Assembly: GCA_963729165.1 (NCBI GenBank)
Contig: CAVSMM010000004.1
Coordinates: 62,001 to 126,000, forward strand
DNA: 64,000 nt
Source: JACCZX01 sp963729165
GTDB lineage: Bacteria; Pseudomonadota; Gammaproteobacteria; Burkholderiales; Burkholderiaceae_F
Direction: 5' to 3'
In this document: piece by piece, positions 45,761 to 54,986 of the stretch
How positions within the stretch are numbered: the stretch's first letter is position 1
Layout: the number at the start of each line of letters is the position of its first letter
Made by a program: the position numbers and the translations under genes
Notes under the pieces: model-generated
What the model was told of the DNA's origin: nothing
The model's input: the letters and a program-made list of their open reading frames with translations, nothing else
Database searches by the model: none

Positions 45761-47017
45761 ATGGCGCTCATCGTTCACAAATACGGCGGCACTTCTGTCG
45801 GCTCGATCGAGCGGATCGGCAATGTGGCGCATCGCTTAGAAAAGTGGCATCGCGCCGGCCATCGCCTGGTCGTCGTCGTGTCGGCAATGAGCGGAGAGAC
45901 CGACCGCCTGATCAATCTGGCGAAGAAAGTGCAGCCCAACCCCGATGCGCGCGAGCTCGACGTCGTTGCTTCGACCGGCGAGCAGGTGACGGTTGGTTTG
46001 CTCGCAATGGCGCTGCTGGGGCGCGGACTGAAAGCAAAGAGCTATACCGGTGCACAAGTGCACGTCCTCACCGACAGCGCTTTCAATAAGGCACGCATTC
46101 TGAATATCGACGAGAAGAAAATTCGGGAAGACCTCGAGAGCGGAACGATCGTCGTTGTCGCCGGCTTTCAGGGCGTTGACGAACGCGGCAACATCACGAC
46201 GCTCGGTCGCGGCGGTACCGACACCTCCGCCGTAGCGCTCGCAGCCGCATTGAAGGCCGACGAGTGCCTGATTTACACGGACGTCGACGGGGTTTACACG
46301 ACCGACCCCCGCATCGTTCCGGAGGCACGGCGGATGCCGCGCATCACGTTTGAAGAAATGCTGGAGATGGCGAGTCTCGGCTCGAAGGTGCTGCAGCTGA
46401 GGTCGGTGGAGTTTGCCGGCAAGTACAAAGTGCCGCTGCGCGTGCTGTCGAGCATGACCGACGCGGATATGCCGTTGGCTGAAGAGGCTGCGTCTGGCAC
46501 GCTGATTACGTTTGAGGAAAACATCGAAATGGAAAAAGCCGTTATCTCAGGCGTCGCCTTTGCTCGCGACGAAGCGAAGATCACGCTGACGCGCGTGCCT
46601 GATCGCCCCGGCATCGCGTATCAGATCCTTGGGCCGATCGCCGACGCGAACCTCGACGTCGACATGATCGTGCAGAACATCAGCGTGGATGGCACAACCG
46701 ATTTCTCGTTCACCGTTCATCGCAACGAATACGACAAGGCGATCAGGGTGCTCGAGACCCAGGTCAAGGATCACGTCGGCGCGAAGCAGATCGTCGGTGA
46801 TCCGAAGATCGCCAAAGTATCGATCGTCGGGATTGGTATGCGGTCGCACGTCGGCATCGCAAGCTTGATGTTTCGGACGCTGGCCGAGGAGGGCATCAAC
46901 ATGCAGATGATCTCGACCAGTGAGATCAAGATCTCTGTTGTCGTCGAAGACAAATACATGGAGCTCGCGGTCCGCGCCCTGCATAAGGCGTTCGGGCTGG
47001 AGCAAGTTGTCGCCTAG
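45761..47017 (+). CDS. lysC: Aspartate kinase
   Basis: Phosphorylates aspartate, the entry step to lysine, threonine and methionine. The monofunctional 418-residue product starts ALIVHKYGGTSVGSIERI and has VVVSAMSGETDRLINLA, GRGGTDTSAVALAAALKA and YTDVDGVYTTDPRIVPEARR in the kinase domain. Two ACT domains follow from about residue 265 (for example ITLTRVPDRPGIAYQILGPI and VSIVGIGMRSHVGIASLMF), which normally sense lysine and threonine. The frame is intact. It precedes tRNA-Ser as in many Burkholderiales. Confidence 0.96.
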   Translation: MALIVHKYGGTSVGSIERIGNVAHRLEKWHRAGHRLVVVVSAMSGETDRLINLAKKVQPNPDARELDVVASTGEQVTVGLLAMALLGRGLKAKSYTGAQVHVLTDSAFNKARILNIDEKKIREDLESGTIVVVAGFQGVDERGNITTLGRGGTDTSAVALAAALKADECLIYTDVDGVYTTDPRIVPEARRMPRITFEEMLEMASLGSKVLQLRSVEFAGKYKVPLRVLSSMTDADMPLAEEAASGTLITFEENIEMEKAVISGVAFARDEAKITLTRVPDRPGIAYQILGPIADANLDVDMIVQNISVDGTTDFSFTVHRNEYDKAIRVLETQVKDHVGAKQIVGDPKIAKVSIVGIGMRSHVGIASLMFRTLAEEGINMQMISTSEIKISVVVEDKYMELAVRALHKAFGLEQVVA

Positions 47018-47026
47018 CCCGCAGCG

Positions 47027-47795
47027 ATGAATGCACTCGCCGCCTGGGTGTTTGCGCTGATCGTCTTCGGCGTGCAAATGAGCGGGTGGCTCCTCGGACG
47101 TGTACTGCGTGTGCGTTTGCCGCAAGAGCACTTGACATCGTCAACGCGCGACGCCGTGATGCTGGCAGTCGGCGTCGTCGCCACGCTCACCGCTTTGGTG
47201 TTAAGTCTGATGATCAGCAGCGCCAAGACCTCGTACGACGCGGATCGGTTATCGGTGGTCGAGGTCGCGGCGAGCATTTTGATGATAGATCGGGCGCTGG
47301 CGCACTATGGAGCTGAGTCCAAACCCGCGCGTGACTGCGTTGCGTGAGCTCACCGGGCTTGCTGCTGTCGAAGTGAGCGAAGAACCGCCGCCGGGAACGC
47401 AAGTCACCTATGGGCCGCCGTTGCCGCACCTGACGAAACTGCAAAACCTGATCCTTGCACTGTCGCCCACGAATGACTCGCAACATTGGGCGAAGAATCG
47501 CGCCCTGAATCTCACCACCGACCTCGAGCGCTCGCGGGTGTTGTTGGCCGAACGCAGCGATGGCTCGATTCCACTGCTATTTTTGCTGATGCTCATGATC
47601 TGGCTCGCGATGCTTTACCTGGCGTGGGCGATCTTCGCGCCCTCCAACTGGACCGTATCAGCGTCCGCAGTCGGAGGTGCGCTCGCTTTTGCGATGGCGA
47701 TCTTTCTGATTCTCGAGCTCGACCGGCCGTTTCACGGTTTCGTGCGGGTGTCGAACGAGTCGCTACTGGCAACGCTGCAGCTGCTCGGCCGCTGA
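47027..47795 (+). CDS. DUF4239-family (bestrophin-like) membrane protein, one frameshift
   Basis: Predicted inner-membrane protein of about 255 residues with four membrane helices. The N-terminal piece (MNALAAWVFALIVFGVQMSG and the helix AVGVVATLTALVLSLMISSA) ends in this frame at 47344; the remainder, from about 47320, is in another frame with ALRELTGLAAVEVSEEPPPG and two C-terminal helices (LLFLLMLMIWLAMLYLAWAI, then AVGGALAFAMAIFLI). Joining them near 47320 gives the usual DUF4239 layout. Function unknown; related proteins resemble anion channels only distantly. Confidence 0.75.
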
Positions 47796-47805
47796 AGCGC
47801 TCGAT

Positions 47806-47824
47806 TGGCGGAGACGGACGGATT
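47806..47824 (+). repeat. 19-nt copy of the tRNA-Ser 3' end, direct repeat
   Basis: TGGCGGAGACGGACGGATT at 47806-47824 is identical to 47971-47989, the 3' acceptor and part of the T stem of tRNA-Ser(GCT) including encoded CCA, read on the opposite strand. The copies lie 165 bp apart in the same orientation. It could be a relict attachment-site duplication or a partial tRNA copy; no integrase is nearby. Confidence 0.7.
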
Positions 47825-47970
47825 GTTCGCGTCTCGCTTGAGGCGATACGCTCATCCCTACGCTGCGCTTCGGGACCGCCGTCGCTGCGCGCCGGCGTCC
47901 TGCGCACGCTGCGCGTGCTGGTCGAACCGGGACGCTTCACCGCCGCATCATCGCCAGACATGCATTTTTC

Positions 47971-48064
47971 TGGCGGAGACGGACGGATTCGAACCGTCGA
48001 TGCACGTTTTTGCGCGCATGCTCCCTTAGCAGGGGAGTGCCTTCGACCTCTCGGCCACGTCTCC
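47971..48064 (-). tRNA. tRNA-Ser (anticodon GCT)
   Basis: A 94-nt class II tRNA with encoded CCA. Reading leftward, the acceptor stem GGAGACG pairs with CGTCTCC, the anticodon arm is CTCCC-CTGCTAA-GGGAG (anticodon GCT, Ser AGC/AGU), a long variable arm (AGCATGCGCGCAAAAACGTG region) follows, and the T arm has GGTTCGAATCC. Structure and location after lysC are as expected. Confidence 0.95.
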
Positions 48065-48163
48065 TAACCTTGCACGCAGAATCTTGCTGTCGCCGTGCGA
48101 GCGCGAAGTTTACTGATTTGCGCGGCGATTTCTAGGCACGTGTCTTGCGGTTCAAGCTCAGCG

Positions 48164-50743
48164 ATGACGGATCACCTACAGAAATACTGGAACAAACGAA
48201 ACTTCGGCATTACGAGTGAGCCGAAAGGTGCAGTCAAATCGTCGGGCCAGTCGCCGATCTTCGTCATTCAGAAGCACGCCGCGCGCCGATTGCATTACGA
48301 CTTTCGGCTCGAGCTGGACGGAACACTGAAGAGCTGGGCGGTGCCAAAAGGTCCGAGCCTCGATCCTGCCGACAAGCGAATGGCAGTGCATGTCGAAGAT
48401 CACCCCTTGGCGTACGCAACTTTCGAGGGCGTCATTCCGCCAGGCCAGTACGGCGCGGGAACGGTCATCGTGTGGGATCGCGGCACGTGGATGCCGGATG
48501 GAGATCCACTCGAAGGCTATCGCCAGGGCAAGCTCAAGTTCGAGCTGCAAGGTGAAAAGCTACATGGCCGCTGGACGCTGGTCCGGATGCGTGGCCGAGG
48601 TAACGAGCGGCAGGAGCCGTGGCTGCTGATCAAGGAGCGCGACGAGACCGCGAGACCCGCAGCGGAGTACGACATCACCGAAGCACTGCCCGACAGCGTG
48701 AATGCCACCAACGGAAGCGCACGACCTACACCCAAGGCTGCAAAAACGAGCGCCTCGGCAAAGAAGAAAACGAAAGAGTCCCATGTAGAGGCCGTGAAGC
48801 TGCCTGATGGGGCTCGACCGGCGAAACTTCCGCTCGCGCTTGCGCCCCAACTGGCAACGCTGGCGGACGCTGCGCCCGGCCGGGGCGACTGGATCTACGA
48901 GGTCAAGTTCGACGGCTATCGCGTGCTGGCTCGTGTTGACGGTGACGATGTCAGACTGTTTACGCGCCGTGGGCACGACTGGACGTCGAAACTCAAGCAT
49001 CTGGCGCAAGCGGTTGCTGCGCTGAAGCTTCCGAACGGGTGGATCGACGGCGAGATCGTGATCGAGGCCGATGGAGGTCAGGGCCGCACCGATTTTCAGG
49101 CATTACAAAACGCGTTTGATGCTTCGGCCACCGCAGACATTCACTACCTGGTGTTCGATCTACCGTATTACGCCGATCACGATCTGCGCCAGGTTCCGCT
49201 GCGCGAGCGCCGTAATCTCCTCCGCAAGCTGATGGCGGTCAACACATCGGCCTACCTGAAGTTCAGCGAGGATTTCGACGCAGATCCCGCCACGCTGCTG
49301 CAGGCGGCGTGTCGGTTAAGGCTGGAAGGCGTGATCGGAAAACGTGCGGACTCTCCGTACGTGTCAGCTCGGTCGCCAACATGGATCAAGTTGAAGTGCA
49401 CGCAACGTCAGGAGTTCGTCATCGGCGGCTATACCGATCCAAGAGGCAGCCGCACGGGGATAGGCTCACTGCTGCTGGGCGTGCATGACCTGCAGGGTCG
49501 ATTGATTTACTCGGGTAACGTCGGCACTGGTTTCGATCACAAGACGCTCGGCGATCTGCATGCGAAATTGAGTGCGTTGAAGACTTCAAAGCCGCCGTTT
49601 CATCAACTTCCGACGGGGATCAAGGGTCACTGGGTCAGCCCCAAGCTGGTGGCCGAAGTGTCATTCGGTGAGTGGACGCAGGATGGGCGAATACGGCATT
49701 CGGTCTTTCATGGTCTGCGCACCGATAAGCTGCCGGAGAAAATCACCAGGGAGATGGCGGTCACAGTGGAGGACGAAACGGCGAAGCGCCCTGCGGTGAA
49801 GAGCAAGCCGGTGAAGAGAAACCCGGTGAAGAGCGAGCCGGGCAAGGCGACATCGACGAGTGCGCTTGGCGTCAAGATCAGCCACGGCGAGCGAGTCATC
49901 GACCCCAGCACCGGGCTAACCAAGCTTGATGTCGTGCGCTACTACGAGTCCATCGCCGATTACATGCTGCCGCATCTGAGGGGCAGGCCCACATCTCTCG
50001 TGCGAGGCCCGAGCGGCATCGGTGGTCAGCTGTTCTTTCAGAAGCACGTCGACACGCTGCGAATTCCCGGCATCAACGAACTCGACCCTTCTTTTCTGCC
50101 GGGCCATCCACCAATGCTCGAGATTGCAACTGCGAAAGCACTCGTCCAAGCCGCGCAGCTCAACGTGATCGAGTTTCATACGTGGAACGCAACGGTCAAG
50201 TCGATCGAAAACCCGGACCGCCTATTGTTCGATCTCGATCCCGGCGAGGGTGTGCAATGGCAGCAGGTCGTCGAGGGGACGATGCTTACCAAGGCCTTTC
50301 TCGATGAGCTGAAGCTGAAGTCATTCCTGAAAACGAGCGGCGGGAAAGGCTTGCATGTCGTCGTTCCGCTGAGCCCGGTTGCGAACTGGGATGAGGCCAA
50401 GGACTTTTCGGAGGCGATCGTCGTTCATCTGGCGCGCACCGTGCCGCAGCGCTTCGTTGCCAAAAGCGGTCCGAGGAACCGCGTTGGCAAGATCTTCATT
50501 GACTACCTGCGTAACAGCCGCGGAGCTACTACTGCCGCCGCATTCTCAGCACGTGCGCGTCCGGGCTTGGGCGTCTCGATGCCGATGGCGTGGGACGAGC
50601 TGGAAGCCTTGAAGAGCGCCAGCCAGTGGAATATTACGAACGCCCTCAGTCGTCTGAAGAAACAGAAACTCGATCCGTGGCAGGATTACGGGCGTACACG
50701 TCAGACAATCAAACGCGCGGCGCAGAAACTCGCGGCCGCTTGA
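48164..50743 (+). CDS. ligD: Multifunctional DNA ligase D (phosphoesterase-ligase-polymerase)
   Basis: ATP-dependent ligase of bacterial non-homologous end joining, 859 residues, domains in the order phosphoesterase, ligase, polymerase. The phosphoesterase part has HAARRLHYDFRLELDG (His38, His44). The ligase part has the nucleotidyl lysine motif YEVKFDGYR (Lys248) and EGVIGKRADSPYVSARS. The polymerase part has LLFDLDPGEGVQW (Asp690/Asp692) and FLKTSGGKGLHVVVPLSP. Lys/Pro-rich linkers separate the domains, including repeats of the type KPVKRNPVK near 49800. The ATG at 48164 is chosen over the ORF start 48095 because the family begins there. Ku is not in the window. Confidence 0.94.
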   Translation: MTDHLQKYWNKRNFGITSEPKGAVKSSGQSPIFVIQKHAARRLHYDFRLELDGTLKSWAVPKGPSLDPADKRMAVHVEDHPLAYATFEGVIPPGQYGAGTVIVWDRGTWMPDGDPLEGYRQGKLKFELQGEKLHGRWTLVRMRGRGNERQEPWLLIKERDETARPAAEYDITEALPDSVNATNGSARPTPKAAKTSASAKKKTKESHVEAVKLPDGARPAKLPLALAPQLATLADAAPGRGDWIYEVKFDGYRVLARVDGDDVRLFTRRGHDWTSKLKHLAQAVAALKLPNGWIDGEIVIEADGGQGRTDFQALQNAFDASATADIHYLVFDLPYYADHDLRQVPLRERRNLLRKLMAVNTSAYLKFSEDFDADPATLLQAACRLRLEGVIGKRADSPYVSARSPTWIKLKCTQRQEFVIGGYTDPRGSRTGIGSLLLGVHDLQGRLIYSGNVGTGFDHKTLGDLHAKLSALKTSKPPFHQLPTGIKGHWVSPKLVAEVSFGEWTQDGRIRHSVFHGLRTDKLPEKITREMAVTVEDETAKRPAVKSKPVKRNPVKSEPGKATSTSALGVKISHGERVIDPSTGLTKLDVVRYYESIADYMLPHLRGRPTSLVRGPSGIGGQLFFQKHVDTLRIPGINELDPSFLPGHPPMLEIATAKALVQAAQLNVIEFHTWNATVKSIENPDRLLFDLDPGEGVQWQQVVEGTMLTKAFLDELKLKSFLKTSGGKGLHVVVPLSPVANWDEAKDFSEAIVVHLARTVPQRFVAKSGPRNRVGKIFIDYLRNSRGATTAAAFSARARPGLGVSMPMAWDELEALKSASQWNITNALSRLKKQKLDPWQDYGRTRQTIKRAAQKLAAA

Positions 50744-50753
50744 AGGGGAACCA

Positions 50754-50954
50754 ATGGCAACCGCATTGAGCAAGGAACTGAAGCGCGAGGTCATGATCAA
50801 GGACAAGCCGTTTACGCTGACACTCGGGCCCACCGGGTTGAAGCTGACGCAGAAAGGGCATCGCAATGGTGTCGACCTGAAGTGGGAAGACATCGTGGGC
50901 GGTGACGCTGCACTAGCTGCGGCATTGAACGCATCGGTACAGCGCGATACATAG
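50754..50954 (+). CDS. Small hypothetical protein downstream of ligD
   Basis: A 66-residue product, MATALSKELKREVMIKDKPF at its start and TLGPTGLKLTQKGHRNGVDL in the middle, probably a single beta-sheet domain. It starts 10 nt after the ligD stop with a GGGGA ribosome site, so it is likely co-expressed. No family is recognised with confidence. It is followed by tRNA-Arg. Confidence 0.6.
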   Translation: MATALSKELKREVMIKDKPFTLTLGPTGLKLTQKGHRNGVDLKWEDIVGGDAALAAALNASVQRDT

Positions 50955-50981
50955 CCGCGCAGTGATAAACTCCGCGCCCTT

Positions 50982-51058
50982 GCGCCCGTAGCTCAGTTGG
51001 ATAGAGTACTTGGCTACGAACCAAGGGGTCGTGGGTTCGAATCCTGCCGGGCGCGCCA
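50982..51058 (+). tRNA. tRNA-Arg (anticodon ACG)
   Basis: A 77-nt tRNA with encoded CCA. Acceptor stem GCGCCCG pairs with CGGGCGC; the D arm is GCTCAGTTGGATAGAGT; the anticodon arm is CTTGG-CTACGAA-CCAAG with anticodon ACG; the T arm has GTGGGTTCGAATCC. A TGATAAA box about 15 nt upstream may be its -10 element. Confidence 0.96.
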
Positions 51059-51067
51059 AAATTGAAC

Positions 51068-51098
51068 AAAGGGCTTGCAGTTGCTGCAGGCCCTTTTT
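51068..51098 (+). terminator. Intrinsic terminator after tRNA-Arg
   Basis: The stem GGGCTTGCAG (51071-51080) pairs with CTGCAGGCCC (51084-51093) around a TTG loop, with one G-T pair, and is followed by five T residues. It lies 12 nt after the tRNA and should end its transcript. Confidence 0.85.
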
Positions 51099-51193
51099 GC
51101 TTGCGGCAGTGCTTAAGCGATCGGCAGCGAGCATCACGTGCCCGCGCCGTGCTGCCTATTTCTTCCCGCGCAAGGTGATGACAGACACCAAAT

Positions 51194-52713
51194 TCATTTG
51201 CCTGGGACTCCACCCGTGTCCGCAGCGAAGCCGTCGGCTGTTGCGGTGAGCTCTGCCTTGCCGCCCGAGAAGAGCAGGGCCGAGCGACCGCGAAATAGCA
51301 CGGTCTGGGACTGCACAGGCGCGCTCCACGGTGTGACACCGTCGCAAGGTAAAAAGGCAGACCAGTAGCCAGTCACCGTCGCATTGCCTCGCTTCTGTTT
51401 CAGCTGTCCAGAGATCGTGACAATCGATGGCTGTGAGCACCGCATGGAACCATTGAATGTCACACGCTCCCGTCGATGAAGTCACGGATCCGAACTGCGC
51501 AACAGTCGGTGTGAATAAGAACGGTGGGGGCCCAGGCATCAGATTGAAGACAAGATTTGCCAGCTGTACCGCCGAGAAGGTCGTCCCGGCCATAAAGTAA
51601 TAGGTCGTACCCGCCGTTGCCGCGAACCGTACGCGCGACTGCTGAGAATCACCAGCGTCATCGTTGCAAGCGAACTGGTCAAGTGCCCCACGGACGCCCG
51701 TGTAGACCGACAGTGACGTGTCATACCCGCTGCCAGAGGTATTGGCCTCGAGCTGCATATTGGTGAGTGGCGTGAAGGCAAACCAAACCGACTGGGCGCT
51801 GCCGAGGCAAAACGGATCATCGGCAGCCGCCGTCGCATTGGTCGCATTCTGCGTATAGCGGGCCGAACTCGAGGGGATGAGCGTACGGGCGCCGCGAAAT
51901 CGTCGTTCGAGGAGGCGGGGGAATCACGGTGATCTGGGTCGTGACGGTTGCCTGGTTACCTTGCTGGTTGTCACCCCGGAATGTTACAAGGAAAGTCCCG
52001 GACTGGCGGCCGAAGGGGTCCATGAGAAGGAGCCAGTGTTGTTGAGCAGATCGGTAAAGGTGGCACCTGCCGGCAAAGTGGTAGCACTCAGTACGACCGG
52101 CCGCGATTGCGCGTCGAACGCTCGCACAAGAAACTGGAGTTTCTGGTTCTGAACCGCCTGGATTTCGCGTCGGGCGCAGTCAGATGAAGAGGCACGTTGG
52201 CGTTGTAGCGAATCTCGCCCCGCAGCGCCGCGGTCGCTCCGTCGCAGTGCTGCTCGAAAATGGCGTTGAATGCCGCGACCGTATTGTTAGGGCCGAAACG
52301 CACCTGCAGTACCTGGAAGTTCCCGGTGTACTCGTTGCAGCCGCGACCGTCGCCCTCGACGGACAGGCCAGCAAAGCCCGGTGCATGAAAGGGCCATCGC
52401 ATTACGTTGGGGTAGCTGCCGGGCGCCAACAGGGGCACCGTTGGGAGCGGCGAAGTCCAGACGCCACCAATGGTCGAAGCTAAGGGTACGGAAAAAGCAT
52501 TCTGATGCTGTTTTCGGGGCCTACTCAGCAGTGAACGTTCCTTCCGCGGGTGTGTAGCGGCTGAATCTCGCCCCCGCCCACGTAATCACTGTGTCGCTCG
52601 TCATGCTGAGCGTAATCATGGGCCTGAGCAGGCATTGCCTGCGTAAGCACGCCCAGCAGAAACAGCAAGATCACTGCACGCAGCGCCTTAGTGCTCAGCA
52701 GCAGATTGAACAC
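51194..52713 (-). pseudogene. Large secreted protein of unknown function, several frameshifts
   Basis: An exported protein of about 500 residues recovered from several frames. The probable start is GTG 52713, with signal peptide LRAVILLFLLGVLTQAMPAQ. A leading domain reads DYVGGG, then RFSRYTPAEGTFTAE and, after a TAG in that frame (about 52530), LSFDHWWRLDFAAPNGAP, SVEGDGRGCNEYTGNFQVLQ and EQHCDGATAALRGEIRYNAN; this Trp-Trp/GRGCN pattern resembles a secreted domain found with PEP-CTERM-type proteins. Next come a Pro-rich linker with ITVIPPPP and a PPC-like beta domain (YDTSLSVYTG, VRFAATAGTTYYFMAGTTFS). The C-terminus is SALLFSGGKAELTATADGFA. At least four breaks, near 52550, 52155, 51905 and 51450. 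Confidence 0.65.
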
Positions 52714-53061
52714 GAGAAGTCTTCTTTTGGGTTTTAAGGTGTCGTCGTCACGTCGTGCTGGCGCGCTGTCTACTGGCCTCCACGTTAAATTGCGTGTCAG
52801 CTCTTTCAACCTCTTGCTTTTATGGCCGCAGCCAATTGGCAACGGCCGCCCCTCCATCACCAGCAGACACTAGGTGATAGCCGCTCAGACCGCAACCCTC
52901 CGCTCGGACGAGAGCTTGGTTCATGGACCTTAACTGTGCATGCCTACTACTGCGGAACGCTAATGGCACCGCGATGTGGCTGAGCTATAAAGTCGACGGC
53001 AGTGATTGGGTACGAATCATGCTTTGTGGCGTCTGCTACACACAGAGAGAGGGAGCGATCA
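52714..53061. other. Intergenic region, no supported gene
   Basis: About 350 nt between the divergent secreted-protein and collagen-like lipoprotein genes. Reading frames here have no recognisable features. Promoters for both genes are expected but none was identified with confidence. The last 20 nt contain the GGGAG ribosome site of the gene at 53062. Confidence 0.45.
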
Positions 53062-53328
53062 ATGAAACATGTGATTTTTGCAGCAGCAACGGTTGCCGCC
53101 ACTCTGGATTAGGTGCCTGTCAAAGAACTGAAAAGACGGAGACCGTCGTGCAGCCGGTACCAGTTCCAACGCCCGCACCAGCACCTGCGCCGCCGGTAGT
53201 GACCGTTCCGACTCCTGTTCCGGGTCCTCCTGGGCCTGCTGGCGCACCCTGGCCCCGAAGGTGCGCCAGGAAAGTCGGGTAGCACCGTTGTTGTCGTTCC
53301 ACCGCCTGTGGAAGAACAGAAGAAGTAA
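53062..53328 (+). CDS. Small lipoprotein with short collagen-like repeat, two frameshifts
   Basis: A predicted lipoprotein of about 88 residues. ATG 53062 has a GGGAG ribosome site; the signal peptide MKHVIFAAATVAATL joins, after a shift near 53107, GLGACQRTEKTETVVQPVP, which places a lipobox Cys in GLGAC. A Pro/Ala/Val-rich section (VPTPAPAPAPPVVTVPTP) is followed by Gly-X-Y triplets GPPGPAGAP and, after a second shift near 53250, GPEGAPGKSG, six to seven triplets in all, then STVVVVPPPVEEQKK and TAA at 53326-53328. Bacterial collagen-like sequences usually form short triple helices at the cell surface. Confidence 0.6.
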
Positions 53329-53352
53329 AGACGTTAGTTCAAGGCGCTCGTG

Positions 53353-54322
53353 TTATCGCGGGCGCCTTCTCGCCGAGCTACCGGCTCGCACGACAGAGCC
53401 AGCCATGGCTTGGTAGTACAGATTCTGCGGATGGCGGGCCTCGGCAAAGAAAAACCAGCGCTCGGCGAGGAGGCCGACATACTGAACCGCGACTGCGCTA
53501 AGGAGCGCAACGCCGGATTGCATCGCGAAGGGAAACAAGTACCAGTGCGATCGGCAGTACAAACGTCAACACCACGAATGAACCCTTTACGCATCGCAGT
53601 GCGCCGAACGATTTACCGTGGAAGAACTCGCGGGTATTGAACGCTCCGGCGCTCATCCCCATCGACATCTGCTTGATCTGCGGCGTGCGAATGCCGGTGG
53701 CACTTTGCAGCGTCGACACGGGTCGTGGCTTCGCATTGCGAATCAGCGATGCTGTGCGCACTGCAAGGGCCACCGCTGTCAGGGCCATGCCCGCCTGCGA
53801 ACAGGCAACGGCGTAGCGAGGGTCGCCGGCAACGACCGCGATAGCGGCGGTAAACAAAACACCTGAGGCCAGTCCGAGCAGAACATAGTTGACGATGGTG
53901 AAGGGATGCGACCACTCGCGAATGAATTTCAGGCACGCGTAAATCATCGCAGTGCACAGCCACAGCAACAGTGCGAGCACGATGGCACCCAGCGGGAAAA
54001 TGGCATAACTGCTCCATGCTGATTCAACGATCAGCCAGAGCACTATCCATGCGATGAAGGCAGGAACAACGATGACTTCGCGGGACAGCCACGATGTGCG
54101 CCACATCATTACGGCGCGCCACGCGCGCTCGGGGCGCCCAAGATGCAGGAAGGAACAACCGAGCGCGATGACGCTGAGGACAATCGCTGTTGTGAGGCCG
54201 GCGAGGAGCAATTCACGCGTTGGCGGGCGACCAGCGAGCGTCCCAATTGACAACGCAACGACCAAGCCTTGCGCCCAGCCTATCAGCGTCGTAAAGAAGA
54301 TCACCGACCATGCAGGATTCAC
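53353..54322 (-). CDS. soeC: DmsC/SoeC-type membrane anchor of a molybdenum oxidoreductase, one frameshift
   Basis: Integral-membrane subunit of about 320 residues with eight membrane helices, for example VIFFTTLIGWAQGLVVALSI and LGAIVLALLLWLCTAMIYAC. HLGRPERAWRAVMMWRTSWL is a hallmark of the DmsC/PhsC family. The N-terminal 275 residues are in one frame to about 53530; the last part (ALLSAVAVQYVGLLAERWFF) is in another and ends at 53353. Its start overlaps the stop of the 4Fe-4S subunit by 4 nt. In SoeABC this subunit passes electrons between the quinone pool and SoeB. The frameshift lies in the last third, so it may be real or an error. Confidence 0.85.
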
Positions 54323-54984
54323 CTAGCGGTTCTCGACTCCGCCGGTGGCGTAACTTTGCGCGGAAGGTACTGATTGGCGGGCCGCGTGTTCCATTCCGGC
54401 ATCAGCGAATAGCCACCGCGATCGCGAATCGCTTGCGACACCTCAGATGCCGGATCCTTCACGTCTCCGAATAGTCGCGCATTCGTCGGGCAAGCCAGGA
54501 CACATGCCGGCTTGCGATCGCGCTCGGGAATTGAAGCGTCATAAATGCGATCGACGCACAGCGTGCACTTCGTCATCACGTGGCGCTTCTCGTCGATTTC
54601 CCGCGCACCATACGGACACGCCCACGCGCAATAGTTGCAGCCGATGCATTTGTCGTAGTCGACCAGCACGATGCCGTCTTCCTTGCGCTTGTAACTGGCG
54701 CCGGTTGGGCACACAGGCACGCACGGCGGATCTTCGCAATGCAAACAGCTCTTTGGAAAATGAATGGTCTCGGTGTCTGGGAAGCTGCCGGCCTCATACG
54801 TTTGCACCCGATTGAAAAACGTCCCCGTCGGGTCTGCACCGTACGGATTCTCATCTGCCAGCGCGCCCGCGGATCCCGATGTATTCCACTCCTTGCATGA
54901 CGTGACACACGCGTGGCAGCCGACGCACACGTTCAAATCGATCACGAGCGCAAGTTGCTTCGTCATTTCGTGCGAATTTTGCAT
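54319..54984 (-). CDS. soeB: 4Fe-4S ferredoxin-type subunit of sulfite dehydrogenase (SoeB-like)
   Basis: Electron-transfer subunit of 221 residues with cysteine groups for four clusters: CVGCHACVTSC, CLHCEDPPCVPVCPTGA, CIGCNYCAWACPYGAR and CTLCVDRI with CVLACP. The layout equals DmsB/NrfC/SoeB. No Tat signal is present, in keeping with a cytoplasmic-facing complex such as SoeABC. It lies between the catalytic and anchor genes with overlaps or a 2-nt gap, so the three are one operon. Confidence 0.92.
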   Translation of the reverse strand: MQNSHEMTKQLALVIDLNVCVGCHACVTSCKEWNTSGSAGALADENPYGADPTGTFFNRVQTYEAGSFPDTETIHFPKSCLHCEDPPCVPVCPTGASYKRKEDGIVLVDYDKCIGCNYCAWACPYGAREIDEKRHVMTKCTLCVDRIYDASIPERDRKPACVLACPTNARLFGDVKDPASEVSQAIRDRGGYSLMPEWNTRPANQYLPRKVTPPAESRTAR

Positions 54985-54986
54985 CG

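Noticed and set aside
47825..47970. Small mobile element or integron-like cassette between the tRNA-Ser repeats
   Set aside because: Only 146 bp without an open frame, inverted ends or a recombination-site pattern; only the direct repeat itself is supported.
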